The translations under genes were made by a program, and so were the position numbers. DNA of 64,000 bases, taken from NCBI RefSeq assembly GCF_030253575.1, contig NC_080557.1, positions 3,343,001-3,407,000 on the forward strand. The letters are read 5' to 3'. Under the pieces are notes generated by a model that saw only the letters and a program-made list of their open reading frames with translations, was not told the DNA's origin and made no database searches. This document shows, in pieces, positions 34,374 to 46,000 of the stretch. Source of the DNA: Rhododendron vialii (Eukaryota; Streptophyta; Magnoliopsida; Ericales; Ericaceae). Within the stretch, counting starts at the first letter, position 1; the number at the start of each line of letters is the position of its first letter.

Positions 34374-35315
34374 ATGATCAGAAGCAAGTCAAGAACTTCT
34401 TTTCCACCTGCTGCTCTACCTTGCCCTTGGCTAATGTTTTGTCATGGACAACACTCCAAAACACAAACCTTCTACAGTGTATCCAATGCTAATTTTTGTG
34501 TCAAGAGAATACCAGATATCTCAGGCAAAAGAATATGTGCAAGCTTTCATGAATGGATGGTGATGGTAGACCGTTACTCCTCTGATTGCTTCCTTCTAAA
34601 TATAATTTCGCTGGAAAAGATGGATTTGCCTCCGTGGGAAGACGTGCCATATCAATTCTGGATACTTTCTGCACCTCCCACAGATGACAACTACATTGTT
34701 GGATTCATTGGTGAAGATAGTCATTCCATAACGTTTTGCCGCCCGGGTGATGGCAAATGGGTTGAGCATACGTTTGAACCAGAGATTGGAACTCTTCGCG
34801 GTTACACTATATGCAAGGGGCAAATTTATTGCCATGGCTTGCAACATGGTCAAGCGAATCTTGTGATACTAGATATTGTGGATCATAGAGTTGAAGTGAG
34901 ACACGTCTTAAGAGGAAGGCCAGATTCACCAGTAGTACCAGAGTTATTTGTGAGCGTACCATACTTTATTGAATCTTGTGAAGAGATCTTTCTCGTTGAA
35001 ATGTTTATGCTTGGAGCATCAACGAAGAAAATCCGAGACATAGCTATTTTCAAACTGGACTTGTCGTCTTTAAAATGGGTGAAGGTGGAGAGCCTAGGGG
35101 ATCGCACATTCTTCATCAACAAAGCTACCAACTGCATCTCGTGCTCTGCTACAAAATCAGGTACTTTGGGAAACTCGATATACTTCACGCAAGACGACAA
35201 GGAAAGTATGTACGTATTCGACGTTGAGGAGAAGTGCATCCATGCCCTCTGTCCTTGTCCATATCTTGGTCATAACGTTGCACAAAAACAGTGGGTGATT
35301 CCCGCAAGGACATAG
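34374..35315 (+). CDS. DUF295 (KIB1-4-type) protein without visible F-box
   Basis: A frame of 313 residues with a DUF295 propeller-like region through most of its length (for example CRPGDGKWVEH, KGQIYCHG, LKWVKVESLGDRTFF and GNSIYFTQDD, all typical of the family). The ATG at 34374 follows directly on a strong 3' splice site (T-rich tract, then ccag at 34370-34373). The frame therefore probably continues from an upstream exon or the ATG is the start after a 5' UTR intron. A possible donor is at 32843 (gtacgt). No F-box is found in 31.3-34.3 kb. Either the gene encodes a stand-alone DUF295 protein, as some plant members do, or its F-box exon was lost. Confidence 0.75.
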   Translation: MIRSKSRTSFPPAALPCPWLMFCHGQHSKTQTFYSVSNANFCVKRIPDISGKRICASFHEWMVMVDRYSSDCFLLNIISLEKMDLPPWEDVPYQFWILSAPPTDDNYIVGFIGEDSHSITFCRPGDGKWVEHTFEPEIGTLRGYTICKGQIYCHGLQHGQANLVILDIVDHRVEVRHVLRGRPDSPVVPELFVSVPYFIESCEEIFLVEMFMLGASTKKIRDIAIFKLDLSSLKWVKVESLGDRTFFINKATNCISCSATKSGTLGNSIYFTQDDKESMYVFDVEEKCIHALCPCPYLGHNVAQKQWVIPART

Positions 35316-35682
35316 TAGGATCTCTAGTAGGGCATAATTGGAATTGATTGTTGCCATTCTGTCAAAGTTAGATTAGGATCGTATAAGTTGATTATGATTG
35401 ATGAATGTTGGCTTTTTATCTTCTTGGCAATAAATGCATATTTGCTTTTGCTACTGCCATGGCCATTATCATGATGCCTTGTTTGGAGCAAAAAGACCAT
35501 TTTGGAGTGGAATTCGAAAGCAAGATCTGCGTAAGGAAGGATTTGGTTTGGGGCATTTATGCCCTATGTGTTTTTTGTCAATTAGATCAGCTCATCTCCA
35601 CTGTTTTCAACTCATCATGCATTTTTTTTTTTTGTAGAACACAATTAATAGTTACACAGTCATTCTGTTGGAATTGATACGG

Positions 35683-35990
35683 TTTTTTTTTTTTTTTTAA
35701 TCATTAAAAAAGGGTAGGAGGGGGTGACCAACGTAGCAACCTCCCTTGGGCGTGACCATAGATGCTACCTACCCACTGTGGAATGTCCTATTCGAGCTAT
35801 AGCTATTGTCCGAAAGAACAGACCGTCACCACAGCACCACCTAGGTACAAGTGGGCATAAGTGTTTACCCCCACACTCACTTGCCACTGGCAAGACTCGA
35901 AACCGAGTCTCTTTTTTTTGGTAAACGAAACCGAGTCTAACCTGAGGATAAAGGACACCCTACCGGCTACCACCTCCGGGGGTTGGCATA
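35683..35990 (-). mobile_element. Probable tRNA-derived SINE
   Basis: Read on the minus strand, this is a GC-richer unit of about 290 bp. It starts 'ccggaggtggtagccggtag' (box A-like), then has 'ggtttcgagtcttgcc' (box B-like), and ends in a poly(A) tract (T-run at 35683-35699 on plus). The box B region is partly duplicated (13 bp at 35898-35910 and 35926-35938). No clear target duplication was found. Confidence 0.5.
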
Positions 35991-35999
35991 CTTTTTTGT

Positions 36000-36751
36000 T
36001 ATGATTGAGGTCAACTCCTGCTTATTTTGTTTTGTACTTTCCAAAAAAATTGTACAATCTGATTAGTCGAGTTGACGACAGCAGCACTATGACTATGTAA
36101 TTGAGAAAACATTGAAGCGTTGTTGAGTAGGATTTTATTAACCATTAGAAAGACCCGGGTAAACTGCTTTTGATCTGGATTATGCAATCAGTCTTCCTTG
36201 TTACAGGTGCCCTTAAAGATCAATCCAAAGAAGACTGCAACCTTTCAGTCCAAAGGGTGATTGATTTGGTAGCATATATATATATTTTTTACAAGATGTA
36301 AGCGATTGAAAAATTATGCGAACTCGCAAAAAGACTATTAAATAGGGACGGAGAGATAGAAACATAGAATGTCATTCATTGAGAAGAAAAAGGAAAATTA
36401 TAGGGAGGGCAAAACACAGAACAAAACGGAAATTACGTTCAAGAAACATATACTATAGGGAAGGAATAACTATTTGCGGCCAGGAAGCAAGGGTTTTGCG
36501 GCTACAAGAGAGGGCGTCATTAACAAACACGCTTTCCATGTAAAATGGGAAAGCTAGCGGCGAGGTAGCAAATGATCGCGGCCAGTGGATTTAAAGGCGT
36601 GGTTGACAAACACCCTTTTCCTTTCCTCGTAAACATACTCTCGGCACAGAGATTTCGTAAAACCGCCATTAAAATCCCCAAATTCTCCTTCGATTCCCAA
36701 TCTTCGTTCTCTCCTCACAGAATCATCAAATCAAACCCTAATCCCAAAATA
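36000..36751 (+). promoter_or_regulatory. Upstream region and leader of RTF2 copy 2
   Basis: 36000-36440 shows no gene; there is a short (at)n run near 36274-36285. From about 36475 the DNA becomes G-rich, with repeated 'gcggcc/gcggct' words. A telo-box-like 'aaaccctaa' lies at about 36733-36741, just before the start codon, in the same relative place as in copy 1. Confidence 0.4.
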
Positions 36752-37915
36752 ATGGATGCCAAAGCCCCTCAGTTTCAGATCTTCGTCGAATCCCCAGACC
36801 TCCAAATCCCAATTCGCGCCCTAACCTTATCCCCCGCCCACACCCTCCGCCAGCTCAAGCTCTCTCTCTTCCCCCAAACGAAAACACTAACCCAGTTTTT
36901 ACCCTCTCTCTTCTTCACCTTCAATGGCAAACCCCTTCCGGACTCCACCACCCTTCAAGGTTCCCAAATCACCCCCTTCTCCACCCTCACCCTCCGAGGC
37001 CGCCTCCCCGGCGGCGGCGGCGACGGAGGCTCCACCTGCGCCGAGTCCCGCGACTGTTACCTCAACATGTACGCCGTTAAGAAACCCGATAAGGTCGACC
37101 CGAACGAGCAGCGGCTGTCGAAATGGTTGAATTGTGCGCTGTCGAACGAGCCCTTGAAGCATCCGGTGGTGATAGATTTTCTGGGGAATTTGTTTAATAA
37201 ACAGGCCCTTGTTGAGGCTTTGTTGGGCAAGAAGCTGCCCAAGGCGTTTGGGCATGTTAAGGGTTTGAAGGACATGGTTTCGGTTGAGTTGTCGATGATT
37301 CCCGGGTTGGAATCGGGTGGCGATGTGATTGGTGGGACGAGGTTTCAGTGCCCAATTTCGGGTTTGGAGTTTAATGGGAAGTGTAGGTTTGTCGCGTTGA
37401 GGACTTGTGGGCATGTTTTGAGTGCCAAGGCATTGAAGGAGGTTAAGTCCTCGGCGTGTTTGGTTTGTCATAAGGAGTTTTCAGAGAGCGATAAGATTGT
37501 GATTAATGGGAGCGAGGAGGAGGTGGAGAAGTTGAGGGAGAGGATGGAGGAGGAGAAGGCGAAGGTGAGGGATAAGAAGGCGAAGAAGGTGAAGAATGGG
37601 GAAGTGGGTGCCATTGGGGAAGTGGGTGTCAATGGGGAGGAGGGTGTTTGTTTGGATTCGTCGCGATTGAGTGGTAAAAAGCATGGTTTGATCGAGTCTA
37701 AGGGTTTGGCTAAAGTGGAAGGGAATGGGAAGGTTGGTAATGGTGGGGAATTGAGAAAGGGTGTTAGTAATGGGTTGGCAAAACGATTCAAGGCGGGTGA
37801 TAATGCACCGGTGAATGCCACCAAGGAGGTGTATGCTTCTATTTTCACCTCATCGAAGAAGTCTAATTTTAAGGAAACATACAGTTGCAGATCTCTCCCC
37901 CTTGGTAGGAACTGA
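36752..37915 (+). CDS. RTF2: Replication termination factor 2 (RTF2), intact copy
   Basis: A 387-residue protein from one open exon. The start MDAK at 36752 is preferred to the in-frame ATG 60 codons upstream, because the protein then begins at the ubiquitin-like domain (about 8-90) and the upstream part aligns only weakly with copy 1. The RTF2 core follows (from STCAESRDCYLNMY, about 94), with its RING-like C2HC2 finger (CPIS, CGHV, CLVC; about 215-270), a charged Glu/Lys segment, and a Gly/Asn-rich tail ending in SLPLGRN. The family works at replication forks; in Arabidopsis it is also needed for efficient pre-mRNA splicing. It acts in the nucleus. This is the only copy in the window able to make the whole protein. 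Residues after about 90 are almost identical to copy 1. Confidence 0.93.
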   Translation: MDAKAPQFQIFVESPDLQIPIRALTLSPAHTLRQLKLSLFPQTKTLTQFLPSLFFTFNGKPLPDSTTLQGSQITPFSTLTLRGRLPGGGGDGGSTCAESRDCYLNMYAVKKPDKVDPNEQRLSKWLNCALSNEPLKHPVVIDFLGNLFNKQALVEALLGKKLPKAFGHVKGLKDMVSVELSMIPGLESGGDVIGGTRFQCPISGLEFNGKCRFVALRTCGHVLSAKALKEVKSSACLVCHKEFSESDKIVINGSEEEVEKLRERMEEEKAKVRDKKAKKVKNGEVGAIGEVGVNGEEGVCLDSSRLSGKKHGLIESKGLAKVEGNGKVGNGGELRKGVSNGLAKRFKAGDNAPVNATKEVYASIFTSSKKSNFKETYSCRSLPLGRN

Positions 37916-38799
37916 TTGGAGACCATTGTGAGGTGAGCTGCTAGATTTGCCTAGTCTTGTTAAAGTTAACATTCACGAATAAGAAGATTGATGTGGCGTT
38001 TGTTTTTGTTATCACTTGTCAGTGGTTGATAGCAGGTGATACTTGTGTGGTGTAGTGTATTGATCTTGATTGTTAATATCTCATTCCGGTTTTTCCTTCA
38101 TTCAACTGTTTGCAAAACTCTTTGTATTTAATCAGTCTCTTATGGATACCAGATTCTCCTACTCCCCTGTTTTTGGAGATTTTTATGTGGCCCTCACATT
38201 GTGAATGTATCCTTGTATTTAAAAATATAAAGGAAATAGAAACCCTTCAAATGCTAATTTCAGTAATTTGTTAGAATTGCCAGCCTCAATTTGCAGCTTG
38301 GTGGCTCGATGGCGTTTGTTGTTTTCAAATCCTATTGATTTGGAATTTGTTGTGTCATGATATTGCTCCATTATAAATTGCAGGAAGAGCTCATTGTTGT
38401 ATTCTTTATGTTGTGCGTTGCATTGAGGACTTTGGTTTGTACTCTGGATAAGCTGATGTGAAAATAATCCTTGGATTGGTTCAGGGGTTCTACAAATTGA
38501 ATAGGTACCAAGGGGGTGCAGCCCGCACACGTAAAGCTATGAAAAAATGACAATATTTTGATAACCTCCACATCAAAACTGTTGACGAAAAATTCTACAG
38601 AAACAAAACCGGGTCAATGAAGGCTCAACTCCTGATAACCATTCTTACAAGATGGAAAAAATACTACTTTTTTATTCCAAATAGAGGAGTCTCCAAATGT
38701 TCAAAAGTCCTCATGGTGCTCCCTCCAAATAGGCCCATCAAAGCTAAAGGTCCCAAACACCAAACCGGCAAGCCGTCTTCTTTTTCTTGTCAACTATAG

Positions 38800-40140
38800 C
38801 ACCTCTCCGAGAAAATCGAAACTCCATCACTCTAGAGTCTGGATGGTGAAAGTTACATCATCTTGAACAATAGGAGGATGAAAGTCCAAAGCACATGTTA
38901 TCGAATGAGGAAGTGATCCACTAATTCAACATCACTTTTAGACACAGAAACATTTAATATGAAACTTGCTTCTCTGAATAAGGTTGTCAGTAGTGAGAAT
39001 CTTGTAAAATAGGGCAACCTTTGTGGTGCTCGTGCCCTCGTCCCTAATAGCCCTATGGTAGGAGGCATCCGCAACCCAAGGAAAGGTCCATATGAGGACC
39101 TCACCTCAAAGTTAGCAAAATTCAATCTTAGCCAAGGACATGCTGGATTTTAAAGATAGTTCCATCCGTGCCTTTTGGAACCTTTCTATGTTAGGGTTCC
39201 AAACATGCTGGTCTGGAATGATGACTACAACGGGAACCCAAATAAGTACGAGCGGCTCCACCTTACATGCCAAGATAGCGGTGTAGATATCCAACATTAG
39301 TTATATTACCAACCTGAGTAAACTCAGACTTTCCACGATGTACTGTCAAACTATAGACAACAGCAAACCAAAGAAGAATGCAGCACTATGAAAATGATGG
39401 TACCATAATCATACAACAAATTTGACTTGTAAATAAGCTCCATCCACCCCCCTCCCAATTGAAACCTGTAAGTAGCCACCTAGAACTACCTTGTCAACCA
39501 ACTTGCTCAGAACTTCCATCGCCAAGTTAAATAAAAGAGGAGTTAGAGAACCACCAAACCCCAAACTCCAAGTTGTTTGGGAGAAACCTGCTTTCCATAA
39601 CCAGAACCAAGTGCATGACTTTAGGAAATAGGAATACAAACAGTGAATCTGCTCTCCCTTGTTCACACGGAACCGTATCCTGTCAAGCACATTTATTGGG
39701 AAACACCAACAACATGACCATGTTCAAGACCTTCTCGATCAAAGATTATTAATTGTTCCTAATTAGGACAGCCCAAAAGACCATAACCAAAAGCTAGGGG
39801 TTGTTGAAGGATCATAAGCCTTAATTCAAGCTCGGGGTATTGCAATTGTGCCAAGAGTCCAACTCTTCATTAGCCACCTCTACCATCAAGAATTTGAGGA
39901 TAAAGGCTCTCTAGGATTTGAAACAAGAGTAGACATAGTTGCATCCTGGTTCCTGAGAACACCTCCTCTAGCCACCCTGCTAACACCTTGCCCGAAAGCT
40001 TAGCAGCCCTCCAAGCAAACTAGTGGGCCTAATTTCTTAATGTGATAAACTACCCTGATCTTTTTAATCAGGGAAACAGAGGTTGCACAAAAACTCCTCA
40101 CATCAGCCATCCTTGAAGAAATGAGAGCGCATACCACTCA
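38800..40140 (-). mobile_element. Degraded LINE relic (RT and zinc-finger parts)
   Basis: On the minus strand, scattered frames show an RT-like stretch (IKAYDP near 39800, then PLLFNLAMEVLSKLVD at about 39510-39560) and, further downstream, a degenerate zf-RVT-like end (VELVDHFLIRCH near 38900). This is the order of plant LINE ORF2. It contains many stops and frame changes. 37916-38160 before it is the 3' flank shared with RTF2 copy 1; nothing else is recognised up to 38800. Confidence 0.65.
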
Positions 40141-41147
40141 ATGGGGCAATATCCTTTAGTAGACAGTGGTTATGTATCCCATTTGTTTTGTTGTGATTGT
40201 TTTTTAGATTTCAAAACTACAAGCGAATGGGTTTTTGATATCATTCCTTGCTTGTGAGTTTGGTAGCTACTCATCCGGAAAAAGAAATGATGAGTTGGCT
40301 AATGGCTAGGTACTGGTATCTTTTGCTTGCAGCATTTTGGTAAATTATGTGTGTGTCCTTTAGTCTGTTTCTATTGGTTGCAAATTTCGCTTTATCAAAG
40401 TGCCTAAACTAGAAGGTAGTCTGCCTTCTCCACTTTTTTTTCCATCCCCCTATGTCTTACTGCTTGAAGAGTTGAACAATGGAGGAGTTGGTCCAAAATG
40501 TGACTGTTTCTATTGAAGTTAGTTATTACAAGATTCTTGCTTTATGTTTTCGATCTATCAGATGAGTTGGTCCAAAATGTTACTGTTTTTATTGAAGTGT
40601 CTTAGACTCTTAGTTATGACATGATTATTGCTATATGTGTTCAATCTATGTATCTGTATACAAGCATATTCTAATAAGGGATTTGGGGATCCTGTAGTGG
40701 TGCAAGTGCTGCACTTGGGTGGTCAGAAGCCTTAGAGATAAGCCAATTGCTTGTCTTTCTGTAAGTTCATACTGGCTTTTGAAGTCTATCTGAAACAGCA
40801 GCATTTCGGTGCTAGACAGATGTTGAAAATGGTGAGGAAGCGGCATCGTTTTACCTTGCAGTGCTTTCTATTTCTAAGGATGTGGCTGAGAAATACTCCG
40901 TAGAACGAGTATATAACAGCTCTTTTAGTGCGTTTTCGCATTTGAAGAATTATTTCAACTGCAAACGACAGGTCCGTTTAGTACTACTACTACATTGTTA
41001 TAGAACAGAAATTCAGATGTCTTTGTTGAACTACAGAAAGGCATTCTGTACTTGTTTAGACGTCCTTTTTTTATGGAACAAACAGATGCAACTACATTAC
41101 AATATGCCGAACAAAAAAATTATATGCCGATACGGAAAAATATAGTA
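40141..41147. other. Intergenic, no gene recognised
   Basis: Short open frames (such as 40861-41145) have no family I recognise. A near-repeat of 'gatgagttggtccaaaatgt' occurs around 40480-40500 and 40560-40580. Confidence 0.4.
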
Positions 41148-41419
41148 CTCCTTCCGTCCCTTTTTAAGTGTCCTGCTTCGTAACTCCAACTTATTAAAAA
41201 GACATCATCATTACACCTTTCACATCAACTTTTTCCTCCACTTTCCCTACTTACCCATCATCATTACACTTTTACTCACTAACTTTTCAAAATAAAATCT
41301 ACTTTTAGGGACAAAATAGACAATACACCAACTTTTACCTTCCTAACTTTACAAAATGGACACTTATTAAGGGACAGCCCAAAATGAAATACTGGACACA
41401 AAAAAAGGGACGGAGGGAG
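41148..41419. mobile_element. Stowaway-type MITE (272 bp)
   Basis: Terminal inverted repeats CTCCTTCCGTCCC and GGGACGGAGGGAG, flanked by TA on both sides (41146-41147 and 41420-41421). This is the signature of Stowaway (Tc1/mariner) MITEs. No coding capacity. Confidence 0.95.
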
Positions 41420-41421
41420 TA

Positions 41422-42220
41422 GTTGAAAGGAGATGAAAATTGACCGGCCCATAGTCTTGGCAAAACAAAAATCAAAGCAACAACCAACTAAATGAAAATT
41501 AAAGAAGACTCACAGATTCAAGAACCTACTCAAGTCTCAAGGTGTTGGAAATCACCATTTCATGGAAGTGGCTTTGGAAGTAGTCATCACGAGCATCAAA
41601 CTTATCATGTACTCATTGGCGGTCGGCACCGCCTCAGCCTCCTCCGCTGCTATCCCAGAATATGGGAGTCCGTCGAAACGACCATTTTTTCCAGGTTTTC
41701 ATTTGAGGGAACAATGAAACGCAACGAAAGTTGCTTTTGGTGTTTTTTTTCTAATTGAAAATACCACTCACGTTTCAAAAATACCAAAAAGATGGTTTCT
41801 AACACTAACCAACTATATAACAGAACCAGAGTCTTTTCGGCATTTTTCATTGTCTTCTCCTTTAAGATGCGAAGAAAGGAAAAGAAGGATGAAAATATGA
41901 ACACCTTAGTCGCACTAGATATCAATGAACATGCAAGGCGTGTGAAGGTAGGCTCAAGCTAAGATTCTACTCTTATTATATTATATGATATGACTCTCAT
42001 TCGTCAATGACGTTTACGCTACGACTTGCTAAAACGGGGTGGTGTTAATTTCGATTTAAACTTTTAGCTCAAAATTCGCGAGCCAAACGTGTAATTAAGC
42101 AAATAAATTCTCCTGTTTACTTGCAGAGAGGGAGTTGGAATTTTGTCCTACGCAAAACTTGCAGAGGTGAGAAGCTAAATATGCTGCAGATAAACATAGA
42201 GAGAACAAAAAAAGAAGACT
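41422..42220. other. Intergenic, no gene recognised
   Basis: Two overlapping short frames of about 90 codons on opposite strands (41492-41758, 41650-41925) match nothing I know. No repeat border is evident. Confidence 0.4.
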
Positions 42221-42294
42221 TGCTTTCATTGAGAGTTGAACTCAAGACCTCCCGCTTACTAAACGGGTGCTCTAACCAACTGAGCTATGAAAGC
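42221..42294 (-). tRNA. tRNA-Thr (anticodon AGU)
   Basis: A 74-nt cloverleaf on the minus strand. Acceptor GCTTTCA pairs with TGAAAGC; D-stem GCTC/GAGC; anticodon stem CCCGT/GCGGG (one G-U) with loop TTAGTAA giving anticodon AGT; T-stem TTGAG/CTCAA with loop TTCAACT; discriminator A. Internal promoters are good (box A TAGCTCAGTTGG, box B GTTCAACTC). A run of T (on the minus strand, about 42206-42212) follows as a Pol III terminator. No intron. It looks functional. Confidence 0.95.
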
Positions 42295-42587
42295 TTGTTG
42301 GCCTACGAGTGCAACAATAATGAATAAGAACCGTCAACGTTGCTAAACACCTAACATTGCCACCTATTTAGTTTGCTTTTGGCCACACATAAATATGGCC
42401 TGCTATACAATTAATACAAGGCTCCGTTCCGATAAAGTTCCTACGTTTTAATTACTTATATTTCATTTTACGAGACAAGTTATTCTGTAATAATATTCAA
42501 TACATTACATTTAATTCAAAAAAATAAATATTTATTTGAGTTAGTAGAACAAGGCTAATTATACTAGTTACAAATAAATTTGCAAAT

Positions 42588-42815
42588 TAATCGAGCTGCT
42601 TGTGGTTCGACTCCATTTAGTAATCGAGCCGATCTCAATGCTAAGAAACTTGACTCGTTTTATAGACTCGATTCATTTAAAAAGTCTAGTTAAGTAAATT
42701 AGCCAACTCGGCTCGTTAAGATCTCGAACTTGGGTTACATGCTTGTTTATTAGAACAGCCGAACTTAAACATTGTAAAGCTCGGCTCGGCTCAGCTCGCT
42801 TTCGCCCGTATCTAC
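42588..42815 (+). repeat. GAGCCGAGC-rich dispersed repeat, second copy
   Basis: Begins 'aatcgagctgcttg' and ends in 'gctcggctcggctc'. It is a diverged, oppositely oriented relative of 24969-25215, and lies about 200 bp upstream of the FIP1-like start. Confidence 0.5.
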
Positions 42816-42997
42816 AAATTGGTGTGGCAAACAATTTCCAAGAAAACAATGCTCCCAACTTCTTACCTAATTATGAGTACTTTCCTTTTTCAAATTTTTT
42901 TTCTTTACTCTCAAGATTTTGTTTACTTTTCATAATCCACAGTTTCTCACTAATCTCAAAACCCTCCTACTATGTCCCTGTAAAACACACGCAGAGA

Positions 42998-43022
42998 CTC
43001 TCTCTCTCTCTCTCGCTCTCCT
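42998..43022 (+). promoter_or_regulatory. Pyrimidine-rich leader of the FIP1-like gene
   Basis: A (ct)n tract runs almost up to the ATG at 43023. Such CT tracts are common in plant 5' leaders; a role is only inferred. Confidence 0.45.
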
Positions 43023-46000
43023 ATGGAAGACGACGACGAGTTTGGAGATCTCTATACCGACGTCCTCCGCCAGTTCCAACCTTCCCCCGTCAGTTCGCCA
43101 CCTCCGGTACCACCCAAATCCCCCATCGATCTCAACCTTCTTACCCAAAACGACGACGTATTTCCCCTCGGAGCAGCTCCCAATCCCAATCCTAACCCTA
43201 AACCTAACCTCAACTTCACCCTCTCTCACCACACCCAAACCCTAGCTTCGAACTCCCCGCCGGATTCGAATCGGAATTCGAATCAAGAAGCGGTGAGAGA
43301 CGAGGGTTTAGCTGACAGGGCGAGTAGTGAGTCTAGGGTTTTGGAGAGAGGTGGAAAAGATGATTTTTTGGTGGTGGAAAAAAACGAGGGTTTGATTGAT
43401 AAGGAAGAGAATTTCGATAGATTCGACATCGAAGAGGCTGAGGAGGAGGAGCCGGTGATACCGGGGGTTTCAGATCGTCGAGGAGAAGGGAATGATGATT
43501 GGGTGAGCGAGAGTGATGACGACGACTTGAAAATCGTGCTTAACGAGAGCAACCACGATGGTATGGTGATGGAGGGATTGGGTGATGAAGATGATGATGA
43601 TGATGATCCTTTGGTTATTGTTGCGGATAGCGATCCGGGTCTCATTCCGATGGAAGAGAGGGAGTGGGCGGAGGATGCAACGACTCGGGGAGCGGATGGT
43701 GAGAGAAAGGAGGTGGGGGAAGGAGCTAAAGCGAATGGAGGAGCGGTTGTTGCGCCGAAGATTGGGTTCAACAGCAGTTTCACATATCAACCATTTCATT
43801 CTCAGTTTAAGGTCAGTTATGTTGTACAAGTGGGGTATTCAAATGTAATAGGAATTGTAATTGTTGTATAGCTAAAATGATAACCCTTGTACATGCTTTT
43901 TGTATGTTGTATGGAAGACTTGAACAAGAATATATGGAAGATTTGAATAAGAAGAGAGGCTGGTTTTAGTGGGATTTACTGTTGTACTGATGCTGCTATT
44001 TCACATTAATGGAAGTTTATTGCATTTGCCAGCGCAAACCAAACCGCGTATTCATATTAGGATTCATGTTATAAAGATCTAACAGGGCTTTTACGCAGTG
44101 GCTGTCACCTACCTCACACACAACCGTCCTTTATCCAGGCTTGGGATCGGCTCTTAAAAAAGATAAGACTGTAAGCACAGCACAAGAGTTGTATTTGCCA
44201 ACAACTAAAATTCGACTTATCAAAAAGGATCAACGGTCAAATTATAGAAATATCATCAGGTTTTAACGGTGCTGGTGAAATCTTTGTCGTACATTCATAA
44301 GCAGCTGGCATTAGGTCACTTCTGCCAATTAGTGAACTTTGTTTTGCAGCAGGTTTTGCTCTGTTGATATTGCAAAAGAAAAGCCATTGCTTGCTGGTGC
44401 AGTGTTCCACTTCAATTCCGATTGATTAACTTGGCATGTTGTTGCGTAAAGCACCACCTCAAAGGAAAATGGGCCTTGCTATAAGAATAAATTCACATTT
44501 CAGTTGGGACGTCAGGTTGCAATGCTGTTGGAGTACTAAAAACCTTTCTCGTTTCTTAATCGGTTTAACAGCTTCTGCAATTTCGGTAACAAAATGTACC
44601 ATTTTAGATGAACTTGGAAACCAGCACCACTAAATGTTGTCTGCTTTCAGCACTCCTTCTGCATGAATTGGTTCTCAACCTTTTTAGATGCCGGCCTTCA
44701 GCAGTGGTTGAGTTATTTATTCAACTGTTGCTGCTTAGTTGGAAGCATTGTGGTTGCTCCTGTTCACATATGTCCATTTTCAAGCCACCAGTCTTACATT
44801 CTCTGAAACCATTTAAATACTACAATGACTGGATGTAAAAAATGCTTATTGCCGGCACTATATTACCAAGAACTCTCCATTGGCCAAATTCCAGATTTTG
44901 TGATTTGAAGAAGAATGAAAAATCATACTCTTTTTAATGCTTCCAATATTTGCGGACGCAAAAAACCGTATGAAGTTTCTCTATTATGGTATTTGAAATT
45001 TTTTGGTGAAGTAATATGTTCCAGATCATTTTTTTGCTAATTTAAAGGATTCCTTTTTTTCCCCTGTCCGATTGTGTTTTTTCATTATGTCTCATAACCC
45101 TTCTGATTACAAGATAAACAGAACGGTTGTAAAACTTATCATGGTTGCTTGCGAGTTTTGACATCCCCATGCATGCCACGAAATTTACTCCAGGCAGTCT
45201 ATAGTTACAGTAAGTTTTGGATTGGGAAGTCTTTACCTCTGGTAGAAAAGATTTTGGCACTCCAAATTTGTAATTTCTTCATGCTATTTGGGTTGAAATA
45301 CATTATTTCGTGAATATTTTTAAAAATTATCCCTCTGTTGTTTCCCTTGGAATGTAGTTTTATGGTGAGCAGGTTTAAATGCCCAGTTGCAACTGGAAAA
45401 AATTCAATTATGTGCTTAACAAGAAACATTGTATCACTGTCGTCGTAATCTTGCAATTGGCATATTCATGTGTGAGGATTTTTGCATGGTGATTGTTTGG
45501 ACATTCTATAAGTATTGAATGATAGATGTTATTGTTGCAGTCTTGTGTTAATTTCTCTGTCGCGTTCTTAGTTATAGAAAAAGATAAAATATTTATATTC
45601 GTCTTTGCTTATCGCTATTGGTATCATTTTATTTCTTCTCTTTCCAATTTGTGCAGTATGTGCGACCTGGCACGGCACCAATGCCTGGATCAGTTCCTGT
45701 TGGTCTTGTAGGAGCGCCGGGTCAAGTTCGTCCACCGGTCAACATGGGCCCGGTTACTGGTTTTGGTAGAGGTGATTGGCGACCAACAGGAATAAGAAAC
45801 ACTTTTCCTATGCAGAAAAACTTACATCCAGGTTCTGGAATGAATGTTTGGGGGAACAATACGGCAGGGCGTGGTTTTGGAAGTGGCTTGGACTTCACTC
45901 TTCCATCACACAAGTAAACTTTGGACAGCTCTACTTTTTAGTTTTATTGATGCACTTAATTGCTGATGTTATGATGGTTTGATGCATTGGTTTTGAGATG

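Noticed and set aside
43023-43871. Separate 282-residue acidic protein at the FIP1 exon 1
   Set aside because: The frame runs past a good donor (gtcagt at 43812); exon 2 continues the family sequence in phase.
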